Origin: Artemia franciscana
Taxonomy: Eukaryota; Arthropoda; Branchiopoda; Anostraca; Artemiidae
Length of the DNA stretch: 64,000 nt
Direction: 5' to 3'
Assembly (NCBI RefSeq): GCF_032884065.1
Contig: NC_088863.1
Location: 41,572,880-41,636,879 of the forward strand
Shown here: piece by piece, positions 10,561-22,870 of the stretch
How the letters are laid out: every line of letters starts with the position of its first letter
How positions within the stretch are numbered: the stretch's first letter is position 1
Position numbers and translations under genes: made by a program
Notes under the pieces: model-generated
What the model saw: only the letters and a program-made list of their open reading frames with translations
Database searches by the model: none
What the model was told of the DNA's origin: nothing

Positions 10561-10595
10561 ATTCTGAAACATAACTTGAAGAAGCATATATACCC
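10561..10595 (-). promoter_or_regulatory. Core promoter of the RxRR-repeat protein gene: TATA box and initiator
   Basis: On the - strand GGGTATATATGC places TATATAT at 10592-10586. An initiator-like TTTCAGAATA follows with its A at 10565, about 27 bp downstream. A start there gives a 5' UTR of about 48 nt before the ATG at 10517. Confidence 0.55.
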
Positions 10596-10599
10596 AAAA

Positions 10600-12055
10600 G
10601 TCAATTAATTAAAACAACCCAATAGTCAGAAATGTCAAAAAATAACTGGTAAGGCCCAGGTGAATATTCAGTTAAATCGATAACCTAATAAATGCAGCGA
10701 TTTATCAGGCCTGTTATTCCTGACACAAATACGGAACTAAAATTACGCTTGCAAATTAAGCAGACATTCAATTATTTCCTTGAAGAACAAGGTAAGACAG
10801 TTCCAAAAATACAGACCAATCTCAAATTAAGTTCCTGGTTATCCAACTATATAAAATTACTCCACCGTAATGAGCAAAAAAAGCCTGAATGATATTGCTA
10901 TTCAGGAGAGTGGGGCTTGTTCTGTGGAGATCCAAATATTGAGTCTATTTTGTCTTTTTTTTTTACCAAGAAACAGCTGAAAGAGATATATTTGGATGAC
11001 TTTTCATTTAGGTGGGGGGCCACAAATGCAACTTTAGCGGTCTCGTTTTTTGTAATTCTTGGAGAGTGAATACTACGCAATGGACAACTGTATTGTAAAA
11101 GAACAAGGGCTACAGGACAGCGTGACTTTCCTTCAGGGGAGGGGGGTGTAACTTAAAGCAGCAAAATATTATTTGGTGTAAAAGAAAGGAGCAATATGAA
11201 AACAATACTAGAAACTGGTAAATTTGAGAGAGAAGCAACAAACTTCAAATTTCCTCCCTTCCCGTACATACATGGGATATATATGGCTCAGAGCTCTGTA
11301 TATTCCTTGTGCAATCAAAATTGTAATCTAGACAAATTTATGCAAAGCAGAAGTATTTCGCACTTTAGACAGGAAAGATAAAGCCAAAGTCCCTTCCCAA
11401 GAGTCTCCAAGAAAGGAAGGGGTACTACTTTATTTAACCAACATTTCTTGAATAAGTAAATATTGATCTACAATTTCAAATTTTTAGTGGAGCTAAAAGT
11501 CCCCCTTGACAGAAAGTCGGATCAAGAAATCGGTTGCATTTGTTTTGTCTTAGTTGTAAGAAAAAACATAATTTCTACGAGAATTTCAGAATTTCCACAA
11601 GAATTCTCTTTACAGAGAGTCGATCAAGAAAATTGGTCGTATTTGTTTTGTGTTAATTAAAAAAAAAGGAGAATAATTCAGAATTTCCCCAATAATTCTT
11701 TTGTCACTTACATAATTGTTCTTTTTTTTGTTAAACCAAAGCTCACTGTTTTTTAATATACTTCATCTTTTTACTTTTTTAACCCCCCCCCCTCATTCAG
11801 ATAAATTTACGCGTAGGTACATGGGATGTTATACATCAAGTAAAGCAAAATTTAAGACAACCAATGAAAATGAGCATCAATTAACAAAACCACAAAATTA
11901 ATGGTTTTATTGTAAAGGATGCCGCGTTCAATGCTACTAATACTACGAACGGGTGGTTCCCAAAATCGCCACAATCTTTTTGCCCACGGCTCAAAATGCC
12001 CACGATTGGATAAATTTTAGGTTTCAGTCCTTAATTGGGGATGAGATGAAGGGTT
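10600..12055. other. AT-rich intergenic stretch, nothing recognised
   Basis: Upstream flank of the RxRR-repeat gene. Short open frames on both strands (for example 10692-10892 and 11196-11381) have no family pattern, splice context or repeat relationship I can name. Confidence 0.4.
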
Positions 12056-12069
12056 GTTCACTCCCCAGA

Positions 12070-12420
12070 CCCGTGTGTACCGGGTGCCGGTACCGGTAGG
12101 GTTCAGGGAGTGTGCCATTTCATCCTAGACAGGGTAAAAACTGACAAAAGTGGAAGGTCCCGGGTGGGTGCCATTTCATACTAGACAATGTAAAAACTGA
12201 CAAAAGTGGAAGGTGCCAGGTGGGTGACGGGAGGTGCCGAGAATGAGTGTACACCGGGTGCTGGTGCCGGGAGGGTGCCATTTCATCCTAGATAGGGTAA
12301 AAACTAACAAAAGTGGAAGGTGTCAGGAGGTGCCGTATGGGTTACGGGAGGGTGCCTGGAATGAGTGTACACTGGGTGCCGGTTCCGGGAGGGTGCCATT
12401 TCATCCTAGATAGGGTAAAA
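12070..12420. repeat. Degenerate GC-rich tandem repeat
   Basis: Four copies of a block containing GGGTGCCATTTCATCCTAGA followed by GGGTAAAAACTGACAAAAGTGG, at spacings of about 57, 107 and 122 bp, separated by GGTGCCGGGAGGGTGCC-like words. Confidence 0.75.
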
Positions 12421-12587
12421 ATATGGAATTCATAAGGTCAGCTTTGGTTTAAAATTTTAATCGAAACAAGCGGGCATTGCTAATCTGTTTTGAACTGACA
12501 CATTTCGGAATCAGTGCGCAAGGTTCATCGTAATTTATATTTCTGGGGCAAATCGAACAATACCGAGGTGAGAGGGGCTTCTGGTTG

Positions 12588-13190
12588 TTACAGCAAGAGA
12601 TTTATCACCGTTCTGAAAGACCCCGACAAGAATTTCCGCATCGGCCTTGCTAGCTGTAACGACTCACCAATTATCTTTTCAGGGCTGTAATTCGACAAGT
12701 TTAGAGCACTTTCTGCCACAAATTTTTGCATAAAGTCTTTCCTCACATCTGACTATGTGAGGTCAGAGGGTAAATTCTTGAATACCACTGCATATGAGGG
12801 TTTGTTTCAGTAACTGTTGGAAAAATCGAGGGTGCGGGAGGGTCCTTATTCATGAAATTGTCATGCTTCTTGGGAACCTCTGTAACTTTTCTTGTGACTA
12901 CCGCTGCCTATCTAACCAAGACAGATAGGGACTTCGTCAGGTTCAAATATCACAAAGACTGGCAGCTCAACGTTGCATTGCTCACAAAGTTCAAGTACTT
13001 TAATAATTCGTTAATATTGTGTTCGTTTTTTTTTTATTGGCACTCTATTGGTGTAGTGAGCCGAAGACCACAGTATCTCCTTAGCCTTAGTTATATCGTC
13101 CTTCTAATAAAACTCGCAAGCTTCACGACTCATCTCATCACTCTTATTTCCAGCTCATCGCATTCCTAACTAATTTCTCCGATATAGGTA
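12588..13190 (-). pseudogene. Broken ORF1/gag-like coding relic of a retroelement
   Basis: Three pieces in different - strand frames read like parts of the ORF1-type proteins that accompany arthropod non-LTR elements. One near 13.1 kb contains CEFY, a stop, then KDDITKAKEILW. One near 12.98 kb contains CEQCNVELPVFVIFEPDEVP. One at 12588-12794 contains YAVVFKNLPSDLT, a stop, then SDVRKDFMQKFVAE, resembling the start of an RRM-like fold (VVFKNLP). All have stops and frame changes. The family assignment is by pattern memory only. Confidence 0.35.
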
Positions 13191-13469
13191 ACGCAGATAA
13201 TATCTCACCAACTTCCAATTTGTAATTTCCTGCAAGTTCTGGATTTTAAACAATTTGTATAATAATAAATTAAAATAGTATGTAGTTCAGTAAGCATACG
13301 TAGGGATTGGTTTTAGATAATTCTTAACCGATTGGCTATTTCTGAGTTTTCGAATTCTATGCCGCAAAACGGGAAAATGTTTCTTAGAAGTGCCACAAAA
13401 TTGTAATTTACGTTCGAATGAGCTATCCTACGATTCTATACGACCATTAGTTCGATACAGTCACTCCTG

Positions 13470-14170
13470 TGAATAACACAACAACAACAAAAAACACGCT
13501 TCCGAGGCCTTTCTTGAAAAAAAAGATGCAGAATTTTACATCGCAGAAATAGGAGCCCGAAACCTCATTAATCGGTCCCTGATATGCAAATCTGATGGTG
13601 TTATTTTCTTCAAGATTACTTGCCTTTTCAAGGGCATTTACCTAATTCTTCCAAAATGAGGCAATGAATTTTATAATTTTTGAAATCCCCATAAAAAACT
13701 GATTATTTTAATCGCTCCCTTTTCTAGATTTTAGACTACTGATAGCCCGTGACGCTCCTTCAATAAAATTTAGTTTAGTTCAACATCCCCTATATACTCT
13801 CCAAAGTTTCATCTTGATGCGCTTGGCCTGTTTGGAGACTCGAGAAACAAACACTCCCCATTTCCAATAGTATTTTGAACAAAATGCTGTTTATAAATCA
13901 TTATCAACGTTGAGGAGAGAGGGCATCTAAAGGGCAAGGAGGATGGGTGCCCTCCAATCCCTTTTACCTCGTCAAAAGGACACTAGAACTTTCCAATTCC
14001 GATCGAATGATTTCTACAACTGCCATACGAAGTGGTGTACTGAAAAATAAAATAATACACAAAGCCTTTCGTTCTTTACTTATGCAGTGATATTGTTCTG
14101 CATATGATAGAAGAAGAAAAATTGCCTGAATTGCTATGATATATTTCAAGACATTTGGATTTTCATAAAA
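13470..14170. repeat. Diverged copy of the dispersed foldback-associated repeat family
   Basis: Shares with 19.8-20.1 and 43.4-43.7 kb the blocks 'TGATGGTGTTATTTTC..AAGATTA', 'GGGTGCCCTCCAAT..CAAAAGGACACTAGAACTTTCCAATTCC' and the 'CGAATGA..CGATACAGTCACTCCTG' segment. No coding content. Confidence 0.5.
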
Positions 14171-14179
14171 GCTGAAAAT

Positions 14180-15020
14180 ACCTTTTTATTCTTTACTTTT
14201 TTTGTATGTTTAACATTCGTCAGTCAGCTGCTGAATCACCAAGATGGCTTGGCGGCAAATCCTTTTACTAAATACTTAACGGTACTGCAATATACCAATG
14301 TACTAACCACTTACAGATTTTTCAGAGTTTTATATTTCGATGTTTCCCTATAACTCATCTGGACGTAGGTCTGTTTTAGACGCTTGCGCAGTCACCAGGA
14401 ACTCGTGACTGCTCATTTTGGCCTTTAAGTTTCAAGTTATGCAGGCAAATATATTAAAAGGGTTTTCTATTTGAAAAATGAATAAATAGTCTTATATCAT
14501 CCTCGATACAGGGTGGCTGCAGAAGTCTAAAACCATCGCTCGGTTTAGTGTGTCGTTTGATTTCTTTTGTCTTTTTCAAGCAATAAGAAGCAAAAATTCT
14601 TAAAACCAACCAGTGAAAAGATTTACCCATAAAAAAGCATTCGTTACCCTCATAGTTCGGTTTGAAGACAATTTAAGGGTAAATTCTGAAATATGTATAT
14701 TTCCAAAATTTTAAAATATGCTTATGGTAATTTTTCACGTTTAGCATTCGCAAGTCAGACGTTCTTGGTCGACTTCCTTGAGAAAATGTTTTTTTTTAAA
14801 TACAAAAAAAAATTAACCTGCCTATGCATGCATGCAGGTATTTTTATGGGAGGCGAGTGAATTTGTCAAATAGTGATCTATAAGAAAAATATAGAAGAAC
14901 TATAGTAAAATCTAGAGAAATTTTTCAAATTAAAAATTTTCAAGACCCTGAGCCTGAAACTATCCCATACATAGCGCTAGTCCCCAGTTCAAAATTTACA
15001 TGATTAAATTAATAAATAAA
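14180..15020. other. AT-rich stretch, nothing recognised
   Basis: No supported gene. A short self-complementary ATGCATGCATGCAG word occurs near 14825. Confidence 0.35.
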
Positions 15021-15038
15021 ACAAGAGCTAAGATGTCA

Positions 15039-17057
15039 TATGGCACTTGTGACGAGGCAAGAAGAGCTAAGAGCCATGAGCTCATATGATATGAGCTCTA
15101 ACAAAATTATAAGAATCAATAGATTGATTTGAAAGGAAAATCAGAGGCTTAATGCCGGTCAGGGTTTAAAATAAGAGCTCTGAGTCACTATGTCCTTATA
15201 AATATCAAAATTCATTTAGATCCGCTCACCCACTCGTAAGTTATGAATACCTATTTTTTTCTAATTTTTCCTTTCCCTTTAGCCCCCTAGATGGTCGAAT
15301 CTGGGAAAAAGACTTTGTCAAGTCAATTTTTGCAGCTCCCTGACACGCCTACCAATTTTCATCGTCCTAGCACGTCTAGAAGCACCAAACTCGCCAAATC
15401 ATTGAACCCCTCCCCCAACTCCCCCAAAGAGAGCGAATCCGGTACGGTTACGTCAATCACGTATCAAGGGCATTTGCTTATTATATCCACCATGCTTTAT
15501 CCCGACTCCTCCGCTCCAAGTGTTTTCCAAAATTTTCCCCTCCAACTCCCCCCAATGTTGAAAGATCTGGTCGGGATTTAAAATAAGAGCTCTGAGGCAT
15601 GAATTACCTCTAAATATCAAATTTCATTAAGATCCGATCACCTATTCGTAAGATAAAAATACCCCAATTTTCACGTTTTCCAAGAATTCCGGTTTCCCCC
15701 TCCAACTCCCCCCAATGTCACAGGATCTGGCCGGAAGTTAAAATTAGAGCTTTAAAGCACAAGATCCTTCTAATGATCAAATATCATTAAGATCCAATCA
15801 CCTATTCGTAAGACAAAAATACCCCAATTTTCACGTTTTCCAATAATTCCGGTTTCCCCCTCCAACTCCCCCTGATGTCACAGGATCTGGGCGGAATTTA
15901 AAATTAGAGCTTTAAAAGCACAAGATCCTTCTAAATATCAAATTTCGTTAAGATCTGGTCACCCTTTCGTAAGTTACAAAAACGTCATTTTTCCAAATTA
16001 CCCCCTCCCCAACTCCACCAAAGAGAGCAGATCTGGTCCGGTTATGTCAGTCACGTATCTTAGACAGGTTTTCATTCTTCCCATCCAGTTTCATCCTGAT
16101 CTCTCCGCTTTAAGTATTTTCTAAGATTTCCGGTCCTCCCCCCGACTGCCCCCCCAATGGCACTGGATCCAGTTGAGATTTAAAATAAGAGATCTGAGTT
16201 ACGAGGTCCTTCTAAATATGAAGTTTCATGAAGATCCAATCACTCCTTCCTAAGTTAAAAATACGTCATTTTTTCTAATTTTTCAGAATTAACCCCCTCC
16301 CAATAGAGCGGATCCGTTCCAATTATGTAAATCACGTATATAAGACTTCTGCTTATTTTTCCCACCAGGTTTCATCCCGATCCCTCCAATCTAAGCGTTT
16401 TCCATGATTTTAGGCCCCCCCCCCCCAATGTCACCAGATCCGGTCGGGATTTAGAATAAGAGCTTTAAGACACGACATCCTTCTAAATATCAAATTTAAT
16501 TGAGATCCGATCACCCGTTCGTAAACTAAAAATACCTCATTTTTTCTAATTTTTCATAATTAACCCCCCCCCCCATCTACCCCAAAGAGAGCAAATCCGT
16601 TCCAGTTATGTCAATCATGTATCTAAGACTTGTGCTTATTTTTCTCACCAAGTTTCATCCGGATCCCTCCACTCTAAGTATTTTCCAAGATTTTAGGTTT
16701 CCCCCTCCCAACTCCCCCCATAATGTCACCAGATCCGGTTGGGATTTAAAATAACAGCTCTGAGACACGATATCCTTCCAAATATCAAATTTCATTAAGA
16801 TCTGATCAACCGTTCGTAAGTTAAAAATACTTCATTGTTTCTATTTTTCCGAATTACCGGGCCCCCACTCCCCCCCAGATGGTCAAATTGGGAAAACGAC
16901 TATTTCTAATTTAATATGTCCCGATCCCTGATACTCCTGCCAAATTTCATCGTCCTAGCTTACCTGGAAGTGCCAAAAGTAGCAAAACCGGGACCGACAG
17001 ACAGACCAACAGAATTTGCGATTGCTATATGTCACTTGGTTAATACCAAGTGCCATA
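15039..17057 (+). mobile_element. Tandem-repeat mobile element copy A (Helentron/HINE-like, non-coding)
   Basis: The ends carry short inverted repeats, TATGGCACTTG (15039-15049) and CAAGTGCCATA (17047-17057). Near the 5' end is a perfect palindrome GAGCTCATATGATATGAGCTC; at the 3' end is the hairpin CACTTGGT-TAAT-ACCAAGTG. The interior is about seven tandem blocks (landmark GATTTAAAATAAGAGCTCTGAG and variants near 15161, 15567, 15732, 15889, 16166, 16444 and 16737) with periods near 160 and 280 bp and C-rich tracts. A second copy at 37056-38876 has the same order, so the unit moves as a whole. Sub-terminal inverted repeats, a 3' hairpin and a central tandem array are features described for Helentron-associated and DINE-like elements; that assignment is inference. 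Open frames inside are by-products. Confidence 0.65.
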
Positions 17058-17059
17058 AA

Positions 17060-18435
17060 AAACATCTTAGACAGACAAGTTATGATATGCTTGATCCGGC
17101 ACAGAACGGCCATAAATTTTAAAGTGTTGTGTAGCTAGACATAAGCTCTGGAACTTAACTCTTAGAACCGCAATTACTCGAAAATTGAAAGTAATGTGAA
17201 AAAAGAATGCGAGAATCGTAAGATCTTGAACCATGCAAACTCTTAACCATTCAACTTAATAATAAATATTACGGCTGCATTATTCTCTTTTGTAACAAGA
17301 GGACCAAAGCTCTAAAAGAAAATGAAGAGCTTAACGCTGAAACCTCATTATGTAGAAAGTGGTTGAGGTAAGAGACGAAGGTTTTTGGATGCTGGTAAAA
17401 AAAAAAAAAAAATGAAAATAACTCCTGCTTTGGAACAAGAATGCTTTAGTGTTTTATCTTTCCCATATTCTGTAGATGGAAAATATGACAACGCTTTTAA
17501 GCTTGCTCTCTATACACATTGCTCTCTATATTTTGAGCATCTCCTCAAACATAATTGTCCTTCTATGCACCTGACTAGGAAAAACGAGGGATGAGGTTTT
17601 TGAATTAGCCTGGCCCAGCCTAGATACGAGAATGTATTGATAAAACCATCTATCTTGATGCATACAAAAGTAGCTGAGTTGACTAGCTAGGGTTTATAGT
17701 GAAATGTCGACAATCGTCACTTTTGTTATCGAGTTGTAATTTTACATTAAGTTGGCTCGAATCATTCGTCTAAGTGAAGTTGGCAAGGTTTAATAGTCTG
17801 CTTGAATCTTCTTCTTTAGAAATTTCTGATTGCTACCAAAGTTCAGTTTGTGGTGTCAAGTTGTCTGTTCTGAGCTGCCTGTTCCAGCTGGACACTCAGG
17901 AAAAACATTTTTTGTTAAACAGTTTATTGATGTCCTTAACCCAAAGGCGGCATATCTAATTTAGAACATTAAAATTTGAAATTTGGCGTTTCGAAATTTG
18001 AAACAAAGGTTGCGCAAAGGACTTTTGCTTAACCCACCACCCTATAATTTGCTTCATAACTAGAAACTGGGAACTAGATCTGTTTATGCGATACGACGAG
18101 CTCTATAGCATGTTATGATCATCCATTCTGCATGATGAGGCTGCATACAAAAGAGGTTGAGGTGGCGGAGAAGATCTTTAAACGCAGCTTTTTTGGATAT
18201 TCCCAGTTAAAAAACTAAATTCTCCCTTCTAGATTAAAAAAAATCCTTTTTTGTATCTTCATTAAAAATTTAAAAAAAATCCTTGCCCCTTCCTACATTG
18301 TAATAAATCAGCGCCTCTGTGAGACTGAAGAAAAATCTTTGAACCATTTATAATGATAAAACCTAACCATTTAGTTAAAGACGAACGTACGTACCTGCCC
18401 TCAGTATTCAAAATATCCTTTTTCCAACTTTATCG
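17060..18435. other. Mostly unassigned sequence; possible + strand exon at 17774-17959
   Basis: The + frame 17774-17959 (ending TAA) has unremarkable codon use and encodes KLARFNSLLESSSLEISD..., with a possible acceptor TCGTCTAAG just before it. I recognise no family and cannot place a donor. The rest shows nothing. Confidence 0.25.
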
Positions 18436-18439
18436 TTTT

Positions 18440-19400
18440 AAAACTAATAAAAAAAATCAACTGAAAGTAAGGAGCAACTTTAAACTTAAAACCAACAGAA
18501 ATTATTACGTATATGAAAGGGATTACTCCACCACAGCACCTCGCTCTTTACGCTGAAGTCTTTTAGTACTTTTAAAAAGAGCTTCTTATTGTTCTAATTA
18601 AACAAACACAGTGTCTCAGGAGCCGTTCTTAAGGAATTGGGACAGAATTCGAACTTTAGCGTAAAGAATGAGGTGTTGTGTAGGAACCACCCCCTTCATA
18701 AACGTAATAATTTCTTTTCCTTTCAAGCTAAAACCTGCTGCTTACTTTCAGTTGAAAGAAACCGTTTTCTAAATTTAATTTTTGATCTTCTTTTAAATAA
18801 TGCCGGGATATCTGGCTACTCCTCCAAGAAAAAATCACTCCTCCCCACAGCTTTATTCTCTAGACAACTCAATCCTGGTAAACATTTAAACTGGACAATT
18901 ACCCTTAACAACATCATGCCTGAAATTGAATCGGTAATGAGAAAGCAAGACAGAAGAAAAATTTCACCTAGGAATTCTGGCAAATTCCATTTGTGTAAAA
19001 CTTCCCCTGACCAATTTGTCCCCTGGAAAATCCCACCCACACAAATCCCCCCCCCGACAAATGCATGCATACTTCCCAATAACAAATACTATACGTACAC
19101 AATGGGCACATTTCATAACTTAAAAGGCTCTCCCCAGTGGATTGGGGGGTTATTCGGCCTTTCAACTCTTCTGAACAAGACGGCTATCTCAAAATTTTGA
19201 TCGGACGATTTTGATCGGACAATCAGGCAAATTGTCTTAGGCTCATAATATTTGATCAGCAAGAGTAAACTTAATGAAACTTATATATTTGAAATAAGCA
19301 TAAAACCCAGATTCTTTTGATATATCTAGTGATATCAAAATTCGGATTTTTAGAGCGGGTCACTCCTTACTTACAGTTCGTTACCACAAACTGTTTGAAA
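18440..19400 (+). repeat. Dispersed repeat family, copy with foldback module
   Basis: Left arm 18450-18555 (AAAGTAAGGAGCAAC...CTCGCTCTTTACGCTGAAG) and right arm about 18650-18770 (GAACTTTAGCGTAAAGAATGAGG...CTTACTTTCAGTTG) are inverted copies around a loop of about 95 bp. A C/T-rich segment follows, then ATGCATGCATACTTCCCAATAACAAATAC and a block about the 'GGGCACATTTC' word. The same order recurs at 19.5, 41.4 and 53.4 kb. The 187-codon + frame at 18637-19200 arises from the repeat. Confidence 0.7.
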
Positions 19401-19479
19401 ACACTAGCTAAGTATAAAATCCCCTCATTGGATTTAGTTAAACTGACATAGCACTTTATACGATTAGCGTCATTATCTC

Positions 19480-20110
19480 TCAGACTTTAATTAATAGGTT
19501 TAGTTTGAAAATTTCGTATAGGAACTCTGACAATTTCCCCCAGTGTAAAATTTCCCCCTGGAAAGTTCCCTCCCATGGAAAATTCTCCCTGTGGAAGCCC
19601 CGCAGCAGAAACCCCCCCCCTAATAATGCATGCATACTTCCCAATAACAAATACAATAGGTAAAGAATGGGCACATTTTCTAACTTAAAGGCCTTTCACC
19701 AAGGGATTTGGGGGTTATTCGGCCTTTCAACTAGGCTGAACAAAATGACTATCTAAATTTTTTTATCGGATGATTTTGACAAAAAAGGGGCAAGAGATGG
19801 GACCTAGTTGCCCTCTAGTATTTTCGGTCACTTAAAAAGGGCACTAGAACTTCCAATTTCCACTCGAATGAGACCACTTCCGATTGTCTTGAACCATTGG
19901 GTTGATACGATCACCCCTGAAAAAAAAACGAATAAACACGTATCTGTGATCTTTCTTCTGGAAACCTCTACAGTAGGGTTTGCTTATATGCCGAATCTGA
20001 TGGTTCCATTTTCATTAAGATTATATGCCTTTTGTGGGTGTTTCCTCTTTTTTTTGACAATCAGGCAAATTTTCTCAGGCTTGTAGCCTTTGATGGGTAT
20101 GACTTGTATC
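19480..20110 (+). repeat. Dispersed repeat family, second copy without foldback module
   Basis: Shares with the preceding copy the C-rich tract, the ATGCATGCATACTTCCCAATAACAAATAC block, the GGGGGTTATTCGGCCTTTCAACT block and the later 'CACTTAAAAAGGGCACTAGAACTTCCAATTTC' segment. Confidence 0.7.
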
Positions 20111-22215
20111 GTAGCGTTTGACGGGTAAGACAAACAACACATTCATTAATAAATACAATTTCCGAACATTTGGGCTCCACATCCGGGAGCCTTTCTTAAC
20201 GGAGAAATATTTTAAACGAGAGCAGTATTTTAAATGTAGTAGTAGTAGCAGTGGAAGTGGTGGTAGTTATAGTACCAACACTCTGAATTCAACACTCGAA
20301 GCTTCCATAGTTCTTATTTTTTCCAATTTTTAATCTATGGCATGTTAATGTTTCCACGAATTTCGGCAAATTGTGTCATTTAATCTTCTGTATCAATCTT
20401 AATATCAATACTTTCCAGAACAAGATTTTATGTCATTAATTTAAATTTATTTAATCTGATTGTACAAATTTTGAGGAATTTTCGCGGCATATAAGCTGAC
20501 CCCTGACTGATCATCAGAATAGTTAAGTGGGCGACCGTCTCAAGCTAAAGTGCTTCGATCTGCAATTGGAGAAAAAATACCTTTTATGTTTTATCCTTGA
20601 CACATCGTAGTCAAATTAAAAACAACAACAAAACAGTCTAAAGTTAAAAAGAAACAGTTAGAAACGTTCACCACGGTGGGGGGGGGGCGGTGCTTTAGAC
20701 ATACTCCCTTTTTATCCTGTTTACTTTATGACTTATTCCACGAATTCCTTTAAAATTATTTTAAAATTCAACAGTTGCGGGCAGGGGCGGATCAGGAGCA
20801 AAATCTTGGGGGAGGGGCAATGCGATATAGGTGCCAATAATTGACCAAATTGACAAATTTATTCTAAGAAAATAGTGAAAAAAAAGAAGGGAAAAAGGGT
20901 ACCAGAAATAATCTTGGGGGGGGAAGGCCCCCTGGGACCCCTAGATCCACCAGTGGTTTGCGATTAAACTTTTCCTTGATACATTGTGGTCCAGTTCCGT
21001 ATAAGAAAAATAATGTAGAATTAAAAGACACCCATTAGGTTCGTACAACAGGGAGACAGGGGCGTATAAAGGAATTTTGTTTGGGAGGGGTTAAAATATT
21101 TTTTACATTAAAAGTTTTTACATTTTTACATTTTACATTAAAACCAATTTACGAGGCGGAGAAAGATTTTCAGCTTTGCGAGAAATAGTCTTTTTACCTA
21201 CGCTTTTACGACCAGTCATATAAATATTTTGGGGGCACGGTTTAAGCCTGGTACCCCTCTCCCCTGTATACGTCCCTGGAAGTAGACATTAGGGGCCATA
21301 TAAGGAAAAAAATATATGATTAAAAAACATCCATTAGGTACGTAAACCTGGAGGACAGGGCCTAATCCAGCACTTTTGCTCGGAGGAAGGGTGGAGTAAG
21401 GTTTTTTACATACATTTTTAAAACCAATTTACAAGGCAGAAAAACATCCTTATTATTCACTTATTTTGGGTTTCAGACTGATAATATCATTTTACGTAGG
21501 ACATACTGTTTAATTCCTAAATAAAAAAAAGTACTTCAAACTAGAACTGTTTTCCAAATATTGGAATTTGTATCACTTACACACACAAAATCTGTTACTA
21601 ATCTTTAAATTCACCAGTTTTTTGGCGGAGGGGAGGGGGAATCTAAAGCCTCTGTAATTCAGCCCTTCCTCGATAATGAAATCCCTCGTAAGCTCATTGA
21701 TACTCAGTGTTTTGCCGTTTTCGGTTTTATACTGAGAAGTGCTGCAAAATGTTGCTTGAATAAGAAATTAAGAGCTTAGCCCCTTTCCTGAAACACAAAT
21801 GGTCTTGGGAACCACAAACCCCAAAACCTAAGGATAGTTACGACTATACTCCTTAAACTGCTATATTTTTCTTAGAATTCGTCTATTGGCACTTTTCCAG
21901 AATTTGCCTCCCACCTGCCTTCCCGATAAACGTTAATGGCCAGCGCACGTTCCTAAATCAAGTGGCATTCTTTTACGGACTACATTGTAGTTTTGCTTAA
22001 ATAGAAAAAAGGGTAACGAACGATAACTAAAAGGCGACCCGTTTTAATGAAATGGAAACTCTAAAAAGAAAAAAAAAGATTTTGGATATCAATGTATACA
22101 AATATTACATATAATATTATTCATACGCTGATTCCAAACATACAGAAGTCACCAATTTCCAATTCATTACTAGAAAGTTATTTATATAAGAAAATGACTC
22201 CAATTTTAAAAATAA
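20110..22215. repeat. Repeat-rich stretch with two related blocks
   Basis: Around 20780-20957 a short block begins GGGGCGGATCAGG and ends CTAGATCCACCAGTGG, ends that resemble inverted GGCGGATCC-type termini also seen near 27.06 and 54.24 kb. Two diverged direct copies, about 20993-21170 and 21290-21450, share 'CATTAGGT.CGTA', 'GGAGG..AGGG' and 'AAAACCAATTTACAAGGC'. No coding content seen. Confidence 0.5.
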
Positions 22216-22419
22216 CTAGAGACCCGAAGTGGGCCTTTGGTCCCTGCAACATCCTTCACGAGTGATTTTGCTGAAAGGTAGGTCTGCTGTAAACAACTGA
22301 ACCACAATCACACAATGATATCCAACCGGTATGATTGGAGAAGTAAAATGAGTCACTCTCGATCCACCCTCGTCTAACTTTTTAGTAGAAAAGTAGGCAC
22401 GGCGCACCTTGATACCCAC
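22216..22419 (-). other. Unassigned open frame, possibly repeat-derived
   Basis: A 67-codon - strand frame with KVRRAYFSTKKLDEGGS and PVGYHCVIVV. Composition is less AT-rich than the surroundings. I recognise no family; a fragment of a mobile element is the likeliest explanation. Confidence 0.2.
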
Positions 22420-22722
22420 TGTTAGAGCACGGTTTTGTTGTTAAGACAATTCAAAATGCTAAAATTTTACACTGTTCAACCATTTATGTAAATTAGGTCT
22501 TCTAGTGTAGCCTAATCTGTTGACAATGACTAATAAAAGAAAAAAAAAGATTTTTCTGATTATACTGCTTGCTAAAAGATGAATATAGCCTACCCCTCAA
22601 TACATCTTTCAACGCTTCTTCCAAATATACTAATCACTAACCTTGCAAGGACGCCCCAAACCCCCTAATAGGCCAGATATAGCCCTAAGCTATGTCTAAA
22701 AGTCTGCTGATTTTGTTTTCAG

Positions 22723-22870
22723 ATTGGCTTTATTTGCCATTACGAAGCAACTTTGGAAGAGAAATAAGTACAAAAAATAATAAAAACCAACAAAATCAGC
22801 AAAGTTTTGCATACAGCCCAGGACCATATCTAGGTCCATTGTGGAGAGGCTGGGACAGATTTTTACAAGG
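22723..22870 (+). CDS. Internal (or first) exon of an unrecognised gene
   Basis: Acceptor TTTTGTTTTCAG (AG 22721-22722), then 148 bp open in one frame, then donor GTAGAA at 22871. Residues include WLYLPLRSNFGREI, a NNKNQQNQQ stretch, and SPGPYLGPLWRGWDRFLQ. It ends with two bases of a codon (GG) and the next exon supplies the third, so the phases agree. An alternative is that translation starts at the in-frame ATG at 22692 (MSKSLLILFS...) and the stretch before 22723 is coding, giving a weak signal-like start. I recognise no family. Confidence 0.5.

Noticed and set aside
12852-13169. 105-codon + frame with hydrophobic stretches
   Set aside because: It overlaps the - strand ORF1-like relic and has no family pattern; likely an antisense by-product.
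18637-19200. A 187-codon + frame
   Set aside because: It runs across the foldback arm, the C-rich tract and later blocks of the dispersed repeat, and the other copies do not keep the frame open.
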